Below are positions 1 to 5,523 of a DNA stretch of 9,462 nucleotides, one piece after another. How positions within the stretch are numbered: the stretch's first letter is position 1; every line of letters starts with the position of its first letter. Source of the DNA: an uncultured Actinomyces sp. (GTDB lineage: Bacteria; Actinomycetota; Actinomycetes; Actinomycetales; Actinomycetaceae). The stretch covers positions 1 through 9,462 of the forward strand of contig USPB01000072.1 of NCBI GenBank assembly GCA_900556405.1, given 5' to 3'. The translations under genes were made by a program, and so were the position numbers. The notes beneath the pieces are model-generated. The model ran no database searches. It was given only the letters and a program-made list of their open reading frames with translations, and was not told where the DNA came from.

Positions 1-1828
1 TGCGGCGTTCGGCGGCGCGCTGGCGGGCGGCCTCCTCCTTCTCCTGCTGCTTCTCGACCTGGCGGCGCAGCTTCTCCATTTCCTTCTGGCGGGCAGCCTC
101 TTCCTTGGCGGCGGCCTTCTCGGCTTCCTTCGCGGCGCGCTCGGCTTCCTTCTCGGCCTCCTTTTGCAGGCGTTCGGCCTCCTTGGCGGCCTCCTCCTGC
201 GCGAGGGCTTCCTCGCGGGCTGCCTGAGCCTCGGCTGCGCGGCGCTCGAGCTTCTCCTCGGCCGAGTCCGGGTTCACGGCGTCGCGGTAGCGGCCCATGA
301 TGACGCTCGACTGGTTGATGCGCGCGACCGTGTCGGCGGACGCGGGGCCCATCACGGAGGCGGGTGCCCAGATACCGACGGGGGTGACCGGGGTGGGGTT
401 ACCCTTCGGATCCAGGACGGTCACGACGGCCTCGCCGGTGCCCAGGGTGGTGAGGACCTCGTCGAGTTCGAGGGACGTCTTCGGGAAGGTCTGGACCGTG
501 GCCTTGAGCTTCTTGAAGTCGTCCGGCGTGGAGGCGCGCAGGCCGTGCTGGATGCGCGAACCGAGCTGGGCGAGGACGTCGGAGGGGATGTCCTTGGGGG
601 TCTGCGTCACGAAGACGACACCCACGCCCTTGGAACGGATGAGGCGCACGGTCTGGACGACCTGACGCTCGAACTCCTTGGTGGCGTCCGCAAACAGCAG
701 GTGCGCCTCGTCGAAGAAGAACACGAGCTTGGGGCGCTCGACGTCGCCGACCTCGGGCAGGGTGGAGAAGAGGTTGGCGAGCAGGAACATAATGACCGCG
801 CTGACCAGGGCTGGGCGCGAAGAAATGTCACCGACACCGAGCAGGGAGATGATGCCGCGGCCCGTCGAATCCATGCGCATGAGGTCAGCCGTGTCGAAGC
901 CGGGGGCGCCGAAGAACTGGCCGCCGCCCTGGGACTCGAGCGCGGTCAGGGCGCGCAGGATGACGCCCGCGGTGGCCTTGGAGACGCCACCGATCGTGGC
1001 CAGCTCGTCCTTGCCCTCGTCCGAGGTCAGGAAGGAAAAGACGGCGCGCAGATCGGGCAGGTCCACGAGCTCGAGGCCCTGGCCGTCCGCCCACGCGAAA
1101 ATCAGCTGGAGCGCCTGCTCCTGCGTCGTGTTGAGCGAGAGGGCTCGGGCCAGCAGGATCGGGCCGAAGTCGGAGACCTGGGCGCGAACGGGCACGCCCG
1201 GGAACTGCGAATCCGCCCCACCCAGGCTCAGCAGCTCAACGGGGAACGAGGCAGACGCCCAGTCCTGACCGTTGGCCGCGGTGCGGCTCAGGAGCTTCTC
1301 GGAGCTGGCCCCGGCCTCGGCCAGGCCCGTCAGGTCACCCTTGACGTCGCACAGGAGCACGGAGGAACCGTTCGCGGACAGGCCCTCGGCCAGGAGCTGG
1401 AGGGTACGGGTCTTGCCGGTGCCCGTCGCGCCGGCCACCAGAAGGTGGCGGTTGAACATGGGCAGCGGCATCTTGGCACTGACACCGGGAACGCGCGCAC
1501 CACCATCGATGAGCGTGCCGATCGTGACCGCGGGAACATCCCAGGAGTAGGCGCCCTGGATCTGGGTGGCGAAAGCCGACAGTTCGCCGCTCGGGGCGGG
1601 GGACGAGGCCGGGGTGGCCGCGGGTGCGTCGGCGGCGGGAGCCTCGGGTGCGGGGGCGGCCTCAGCCTCGGCCTGTGTGGCGGGTTCCTGCGCGGGGGCG
1701 GATCCGGCTGCTTCGAGCTGAAGACGCAGGGCTTCGGCCTTCGCACGGGCGGCCTCAGCCTCGGCGGCCTTCGCCGCGGCTTCTGCTGCGGCGAGCTGCG
1801 CCTTCAGATCCTCGATGTTCTCGCTCAT
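1..1828 (-). CDS. HerA/FtsK-like P-loop ATPase, DUF853 (YjgR) family, C-terminus cut by window edge
   Basis: The minus-strand frame is open from ATG (1828-1826) to the left edge, giving 609 residues without a stop. A weak AAAGA ribosome site lies 7 nt upstream. Residues 1-40 are an Ala/Glu/Lys-rich probable coiled coil, followed by an Ala/Pro linker to about residue 80. The ATPase core follows: Walker A GATGTGKT at 133-140 and Walker B LVFFFDEAH with D373/E374, then VRLIRSKGVGVVFVTQ, typical of the HerA/VirB4/FtsK superfamily. The motif DVKGDL after Walker A and the phrase GRYRDAVNPDSAEEKLERR near 510-535 fit DUF853. From about residue 522 to the edge there is an almost uninterrupted Ala/Glu/Lys/Arg/Gln tail, probably a long helix. 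E. coli YjgR is about 500 aa, so this protein carries extra N- and C-terminal extensions. The family's cellular role is not well defined; a DNA- or nucleoprotein-linked motor is inferred from the fold. It is transcribed divergently from comEA. Confidence 0.9.
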   Translation of the reverse strand, partial: MSENIEDLKAQLAAAEAAAKAAEAEAARAKAEALRLQLEAAGSAPAQEPATQAEAEAAPAPEAPAADAPAATPASSPAPSGELSAFATQIQGAYSWDVPAVTIGTLIDGGARVPGVSAKMPLPMFNRHLLVAGATGTGKTRTLQLLAEGLSANGSSVLLCDVKGDLTGLAEAGASSEKLLSRTAANGQDWASASFPVELLSLGGADSQFPGVPVRAQVSDFGPILLARALSLNTTQEQALQLIFAWADGQGLELVDLPDLRAVFSFLTSDEGKDELATIGGVSKATAGVILRALTALESQGGGQFFGAPGFDTADLMRMDSTGRGIISLLGVGDISSRPALVSAVIMFLLANLFSTLPEVGDVERPKLVFFFDEAHLLFADATKEFERQVVQTVRLIRSKGVGVVFVTQTPKDIPSDVLAQLGSRIQHGLRASTPDDFKKLKATVQTFPKTSLELDEVLTTLGTGEAVVTVLDPKGNPTPVTPVGIWAPASVMGPASADTVARINQSSVIMGRYRDAVNPDSAEEKLERRAAEAQAAREEALAQEEAAKEAERLQKEAEKEAERAAKEAEKAAAKEEAARQKEMEKLRRQVEKQQEKEEAARQRAAERR

Positions 1829-1894
1829 GGTGTGGTCTTTCGGCTCTGGGCGCGGTGCGCCGCTGTACTTCGACGTTACCGGAACAGTATCCCT

Positions 1895-1910
1895 TGGGAC
1901 TGCAGTCCCA
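1895..1910. promoter_or_regulatory. Perfect 16-bp palindrome, possible operator
   Basis: TGGGACTGCAGTCCCA is its own reverse complement over all 16 bases, and the symmetry ends at both flanks. It lies 67-82 bp upstream of the HerA-like ATPase start and about 126 bp upstream of comEA, in the divergent intergenic region. With no unpaired loop bases it suits a dimeric DNA-binding protein better than an RNA hairpin. A minus-strand -10-like TAACGT (1878-1873) would place the palindrome over the -35 area of the ATPase gene. That would fit a regulator site, but no matching -35 hexamer is visible. The cognate regulator cannot be named from this window. Confidence 0.4.
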
Positions 1911-1916
1911 TGCGAG

Positions 1917-1984
1917 TTATTCACGGGCGGGGTGAGTGTGGGATTCATCCACAGCCCCTGGGCGTGCCGAGCAGTTATCCACAG
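1917..1984 (+). promoter_or_regulatory. Cluster of three DnaA-box-like sites
   Basis: The exact DnaA-box consensus TTATCCACA lies at 1975-1983. TCATCCACA at 1945-1953 has one mismatch, and TTATTCACG at 1917-1925 has two. All three are in the same orientation with starts 28 and 30 bp apart, close to three helical turns, so they would lie on roughly one face of the helix. The exact site is about 52 bp upstream of the comEA ATG. There is no dnaA, dnaN or rpmH and no AT-rich unwinding element nearby, so this does not look like the chromosomal origin. A DnaA-controlled promoter or a DnaA-binding reservoir is the more likely reading. The sequence matches are direct observation; function is inference. 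Confidence 0.45.
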
Positions 1985-2023
1985 GGGTGTCATTTCACGT
2001 GTTCCGAGCCCATGCGTCGGGGT

Positions 2024-2029
2024 TAGCGT
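2024..2029 (+). promoter_or_regulatory. Possible -10 element for a leaderless comEA transcript
   Basis: TAGCGT fits the actinobacterial -10 pattern TANNNT and ends 6 nt before the A of the comEA ATG. No Shine-Dalgarno-like sequence lies in the 15 nt before that ATG. Leaderless messages with this spacing are common in actinobacteria, so transcription may begin at or next to the start codon. No convincing -35 hexamer is seen. Confidence 0.3.
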
Positions 2030-2035
2030 GCGGAC

Positions 2036-2776
2036 ATGAACGTGTCACGATGGTTGGCGCGTCGGCGCATGGCGGCGCTGACGAAAGCCGTATACGACAG
2101 TGCCCTGAGCGAGGATGACGAACCCGCCGAACCGAGCGTCGCCCGCTTCCTCCCCGGAGGAGCGAGCGTCGCCGCCCTCATTGTCGTGGTCGTGCTCATC
2201 GCAGCCGTGGGCGTATGGAGGCACGCGGCCACGCAACAACGTGCCGACAGCCTCGTCCAATCCTCCTCCGAGCGACAGGAGAGCGGTGCCACGGCAGCTA
2301 CTGCGCCCCCAGCCGCGTCCGCACCTCCGTCCGTGTCGGTGGGAGACCAAGCCACAGACGTTGTTGTCTACGTCTCCGGAGCGGTTGCCTCTCCCGGAGT
2401 ACTCACCCTTCCCGCCTCCTCCCGCGTCGTCGACGCCATCACCGCAGCGGGAGGAGCTCTGCCCGAGGCCGACCTGGAGTCGATCAACCTCGCACGCATC
2501 CTCGTTGATGGGGAACAGATACGGGTCGGCGTCGCAGGGGAGTCACCGCCGCCCTCGACGCCCGAAGGGGACACGGCCGCGGGAGCTTGCGTCCGCCTGA
2601 ACACCGCCACCGAGACAGAACTCCAGACGCTACCCGGCATCGGCCCCGCCCTCGCCAAGCGCATCGTCACCTACAGATCCACGCACCCACGCCTGACATC
2701 CGTCGACGAACTCGACGACGTCCCCGGCATCGGCCCCTCACTCATCGAGAAGATACGACCCGGAGTGTGTGCATGA
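2036..2776 (+). CDS. comEA: ComEA-type DNA receptor: membrane anchor, SLBB domain, helix-hairpin-helix DNA-binding domain
   Basis: This 246-aa protein binds incoming double-stranded DNA at the cell surface and passes it to the ComEC channel during natural transformation. A basic and acidic cytoplasmic N-terminus (1-43) precedes one membrane segment at about 44-61. A Ser/Ala/Pro-rich linker (about 65-106) follows, then an SLBB/soluble-ligand-binding domain (about 108-165, starting VVVYVSGAVASPGV) and a second low-complexity linker. The C-terminus has the paired helix-hairpin-helix of ComEA, with hairpins LPGIGPALAKRI at 199-210 and VPGIGPSLIEKI at 229-240. The order and length are normal for the family. 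The ATG at 2036 has no ribosome site and may be leaderless. The stop overlaps the comEC start (ATGA), so the two are probably translationally coupled. Whether the organism is transformable cannot be judged here, since no pilus or competence-regulator genes are in view. Confidence 0.93.
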   Translation: MNVSRWLARRRMAALTKAVYDSALSEDDEPAEPSVARFLPGGASVAALIVVVVLIAAVGVWRHAATQQRADSLVQSSSERQESGATAATAPPAASAPPSVSVGDQATDVVVYVSGAVASPGVLTLPASSRVVDAITAAGGALPEADLESINLARILVDGEQIRVGVAGESPPPSTPEGDTAAGACVRLNTATETELQTLPGIGPALAKRIVTYRSTHPRLTSVDELDDVPGIGPSLIEKIRPGVCA

Positions 2777-4353
2777 GCGACTCACAATGCGCTCCCCGCA
2801 TGATCGACCTGCGCCTCGCACCCGCAGCCGCCGCCACCTGGGTTGCCACCTTGTGGGCGACGGGACACCGCGCGCCCGGGGAGACCATCGGCGCGTGCGC
2901 CATCCTCGCCCTCGCCTGCGCCGCCTCCTACGCGTGCTCGAGGCGAGGCCGACGCGCCCCCCGGCATGCCCTCACCCCACCCAGATCGCTCCGGCTCGGC
3001 CTCGCACTGCTCCTCGCGTGCATGGCCTGCGCGCTCGCGGTCGGATCCGTCGCGCGCCAGCAATACGACGCAGACCCCGCACGCCGCGACTCCGGTCCGA
3101 TTCACGCGCGCGTACGCCTGCAGACCGACCCAGCCCCGGCCTCGTCAGGCTTCTCCACCACACGCCGCGCCCACGTCCGCATCGAGGCCGTCGCAGCGGG
3201 GAAGGAATGGATACCCTCCCATGCGACCGCACTCGTGAACGCTTCCGGGTGGGGCAGCGGCGCGCGCGGCGACATCTACGAGATCTGGGGAACCCTGGAC
3301 GCCACCTTCGCGTCAGACGCGCCGTCGGTGGGCGCGATCCGCGTCAGACGATCCCGGCTGATCGAGCGGCCCGACGGTCTAGCGGGCTGGAGGCGCACCA
3401 CCCACGAAACCTTCGCCCGCGCATGCTCCTCCCTGCCCAGGGACGCCCGCGCGCTGGTGCCCGGCATGGCAATCGGGGACGACCGAGGCATGCCCACAGA
3501 CCTCGCCCAAGCCATGAGAACGACCTCCCTCACCCACCTCACCGCCGTCTCCGGATCCCACATCGTCATCATCCTCGCCACCGTCACCCTCGTCGTCCCC
3601 GCACGCAAAACCCTGCGCCTGACAGCAACCATCCTCGTCCTGGGCACAATCCTCATCCTCGTCGGCCCCGAAGCCTCAGTCCTCCGCTCCGTCTGCGTCG
3701 CCGCCGTCGCCGCCCTCGGACTCATCCTCGGACGCGACGGCCAATCCATCGCCGCCCTGAGCGCCGTCGTGATCGCCACGCTCCTCATCGACCCCTGGGC
3801 ATCGAGCTCCTACGGCTTCGCGCTCTCCGTGCTCGCCGCGCTCGCGGTTGTTGGCCCGTCGTCTGCGCTCATTCGTCGCTCGCGCCGACGCATTCGCGGG
3901 GATACGCGTGTGGGGCGGGTGCTGCGTCGGCTCGTGGAGATGGTCTGTGTGCCCGCCCTCGCGGAACTCGCGACCGCACCCCTCATCGTGTCACTCTCCG
4001 GAACCGTGCCGGTGTGGGGGATTATCGCTAACGTTGTCGCCGAACCCGCCGTTCCCATCGCGACGATCGCGGGGCTTGTGGGCGCTCTCCTCGCCCCGCT
4101 GAGTATCCCGTTAGCCTCGGCATGTGCGCGCGTGTCCTCGTGGGCGAGTGCGTGGATCGCAGGAACAGCGCGCTTGTGTGCGAACCTGCCTGGAAACGGT
4201 GTGGCCGTGCCCGGCGGGGCCTCGACCGTTGTGAGCATCTATGCCTGCTGTTGCTGCGGATGGCTCGCGTGGAGGGCGTGGGCGCGGTGGGGAGCTCCGC
4301 TCATTGACGAGAGTGAGTTCATTGACGAGAGTGAAACGTCAGAGCAGGAGTAA
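2773..4353 (+). CDS. comEC: ComEC/Rec2-family DNA-uptake channel, short form without metallo-beta-lactamase domain
   Basis: This 526-aa polytopic membrane protein should form the channel that carries single-stranded DNA across the cytoplasmic membrane. I start it at the ATG that overlaps the comEA stop (ATGA), although the frame stays open further upstream. Residues 15-95 hold hydrophobic segments. About 105-200 is the soluble N-terminal region (DUF4131/OB-like). The Competence domain runs from about 226 to 500: ALVPGMAIGDDRGMP (227-241), the family hallmark SLTHLTAVSGSHI (252-264), SVLRSVCVAA (302-311), SYGFALSVLAAL (346-357), and a helix-rich end containing VWGIIANVVAEPAVPIA (414-430). Full-length ComEC proteins are usually 700-800 aa with a C-terminal metallo-beta-lactamase nuclease domain; this one stops after the membrane part. 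Short forms are known in actinobacteria (from memory, M. tuberculosis Rv2414c, 514 aa). Oddities are four consecutive cysteines at 492-495, a repeated IDESE at the acidic C-terminus, and a sharp codon-usage change near 3840. Confidence 0.92.
   Translation: MSDSQCAPRMIDLRLAPAAAATWVATLWATGHRAPGETIGACAILALACAASYACSRRGRRAPRHALTPPRSLRLGLALLLACMACALAVGSVARQQYDADPARRDSGPIHARVRLQTDPAPASSGFSTTRRAHVRIEAVAAGKEWIPSHATALVNASGWGSGARGDIYEIWGTLDATFASDAPSVGAIRVRRSRLIERPDGLAGWRRTTHETFARACSSLPRDARALVPGMAIGDDRGMPTDLAQAMRTTSLTHLTAVSGSHIVIILATVTLVVPARKTLRLTATILVLGTILILVGPEASVLRSVCVAAVAALGLILGRDGQSIAALSAVVIATLLIDPWASSSYGFALSVLAALAVVGPSSALIRRSRRRIRGDTRVGRVLRRLVEMVCVPALAELATAPLIVSLSGTVPVWGIIANVVAEPAVPIATIAGLVGALLAPLSIPLASACARVSSWASAWIAGTARLCANLPGNGVAVPGGASTVVSIYACCCCGWLAWRAWARWGAPLIDESEFIDESETSEQE
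4301..4334 (+). repeat. Tandem repeat, 18-bp period, at the 3' end of comEC
   Basis: TCATTGACGAGAGTGA occurs at 4301-4316 and again exactly at 4319-4334, an 18-bp period of six codons. It encodes the duplicated acidic motif IDESEF/IDESET in the ComEC C-terminal tail. The in-frame duplication is probably a replication-slippage product and could vary in copy number between strains. Confidence 0.75.
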
Positions 4354-4381
4354 GACGCCACTATGGGGGTGCCGTCAAACC

Positions 4382-4401
4382 GTCGTGACACCTGCCACGA
4401 C
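4382..4401 (+). terminator. Weak hairpin between comEC and holA
   Basis: GTCGTG (4382-4387) pairs with CACGAC (4396-4401) around an 8-nt loop, followed by TATTGTCC rather than a true T-run. It sits 28 nt after the comEC stop. It could attenuate read-through, but the stem is short and the T-tract is poor. Confidence 0.2.
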
Positions 4402-4463
4402 TATTGTCCGCCGTGGGCAAAGAGGGACGCAGATGGGGCCGCCGAGTGGCAGACTTAGGGAGT

Positions 4464-4482
4464 TACTATCACAGCGGAAAGG
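4464..4482 (+). promoter_or_regulatory. Possible holA promoter -10 and ribosome-binding site
   Basis: TACTAT at 4464-4469 is a good TANNNT -10 match. AAAGG at 4478-4482 lies 9 nt before the holA GTG and can act as the ribosome site. The 138-bp gap after comEC supports a separate promoter for holA, although no clear -35 hexamer is seen at the expected distance. Confidence 0.35.
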
Positions 4483-4491
4483 CAGGAAGAC

Positions 4492-5469
4492 GTGGCAGCA
4501 CGCGGTTCGCGCCCGGCGGCCCCAGCCGAGATCACGCTGGCGCCCATCGTGTTGATTAAAGGCCCCGAAGGCCTCCTCGTCGACCGTGCCCTCGACCGGC
4601 TGCGCGCCCTCGCCCACGAGGCCGACCCCAACCTCGAACGCACCGACATCAACGCGGCCACCTACCAGGCCGGACAACTCGAGGTGATCGCCTCGCCCTC
4701 GCTCTTTGGCGAATCCCGCATGGTCATCATCCGGGACCTCGAGACCATGAGCGACGCACTCGCGAACGACCTCATCGCCTACTGCGCGGCACCCGCCCCC
4801 GACGTGTGGATGTTCCTGGCCCATCCCGGTGGAAACGCTCGGGGCAAGAAAGTCATCGACACGATCACCAAGGCCAAATGGCCCGTGATCCCCGCCGATC
4901 CGCTGAAAAACGACCGTGACAAGCTGGCCCTCATCGCCTCCGACGTGCGGGCCGCGCGTCGGCAGATGGACACCGAGGCCCAGCAGGCCCTCGTGGACGC
5001 GCTGGGTAACGACCCTCGCGCGATGGCGGGCGCACTGGCGCAGCTTCTCTCGGACGTGAGCGGACGCATCACCCTGGAGGACGTGCGGCGCTATCAGTCA
5101 GGGCGCGTCGAGGCCACGGGATACGACGTGGCCGACGCGGCGGTCGCGGGGAACTCCGCGAAGGCGCTCACGCTCGCCCGGCACGCGTTCGCGACCGGCA
5201 TCGCCCCGCAGCTGCTCGTCACCGCCCTGGCCATGAAGTTCCGCGCCATGGCGAAAGTATCGATCGGTGGATCGGCGTCCGCCCTGAAGATGGCCCCCTG
5301 GCAGGTGGACCGAGCGAGGCGTGAGCTGCGCGGCTGGTCCGACGCCTCGCTGGCAGGGGCCTTCGGCGCCATCGCCACGGCAGACGCCGAAACAAAGGGT
5401 GCGTCGCGGGACCCCCAGCGCGCTATCGAAAAAGCAATTATCACCATCTGCAGGCTGCACGGGCGCTGA
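4492..5469 (+). CDS. holA: DNA polymerase III subunit delta (clamp-loader wrench)
   Basis: This 325-aa protein is delta, the clamp-loader subunit that opens the beta sliding clamp in the DNA polymerase III holoenzyme. The N-terminus carries the AAA+-like delta fold without a functional P-loop (VLIKGPEGLLVDRALDRLR, about 20-38). The delta-family stretch SPSLFGESRMVIIRDLE follows at 68-84. The middle ends with RQMDTEAQQALVDALGNDPRAM (157-178), the helical region typical of delta, followed by the DVSGRITLEDV segment at about 188-198. The C-terminal collar domain (about 210-325) contains PQLLVTALAMKFRAMAKV and ends IEKAIITICRLHGR. The length is normal for HolA. A GTG start is chosen because it is preceded by AAAGG at 9 nt and places the conserved start of the fold properly. 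Position after comEA-comEC is the common actinobacterial order. The ABC genes follow after 54 nt. Confidence 0.93.
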   Translation: MAARGSRPAAPAEITLAPIVLIKGPEGLLVDRALDRLRALAHEADPNLERTDINAATYQAGQLEVIASPSLFGESRMVIIRDLETMSDALANDLIAYCAAPAPDVWMFLAHPGGNARGKKVIDTITKAKWPVIPADPLKNDRDKLALIASDVRAARRQMDTEAQQALVDALGNDPRAMAGALAQLLSDVSGRITLEDVRRYQSGRVEATGYDVADAAVAGNSAKALTLARHAFATGIAPQLLVTALAMKFRAMAKVSIGGSASALKMAPWQVDRARRELRGWSDASLAGAFGAIATADAETKGASRDPQRAIEKAIITICRLHGR

Positions 5470-5523
5470 ATGCGCGCCCCGGCCTCGTCTATCGGACGCC
5501 CGTAGGGAGTGAAGAGGAGATAC

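Noticed and set aside
164..2026. Long open frame on the plus strand antisense to the HerA-like ATPase
   Set aside because: Its product is Gly/Arg/Leu-rich with no recognisable domain, while the opposite strand encodes a clear Walker A/B ATPase. It is a high-GC shadow frame.
1829..2035. Chromosomal replication origin at the DnaA-box cluster
   Set aside because: There are only three boxes, no AT-rich unwinding region, and none of the usual origin neighbours (dnaA, dnaN, rpmH, gyrB).
2769..4031. Long Arg/Pro/His-rich plus-strand frame overlapping comEC
   Set aside because: It is out of frame with the motif-bearing ComEC and has a composition typical of a shifted high-GC frame.
4354..4491. Remnant of a ComEC metallo-beta-lactamase domain, or an RNA gene, in the comEC-holA gap
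   Set aside because: No hydrolase motif in any frame and no tRNA-like cloverleaf. It is only 138 bp with a possible promoter and a weak hairpin.
5461..5479. Hairpin GGGCGC/GCGCCC at the holA stop as a terminator
   Set aside because: It has only a 6-bp stem with the stop codon in the loop and no T-run, which is too weak to call.
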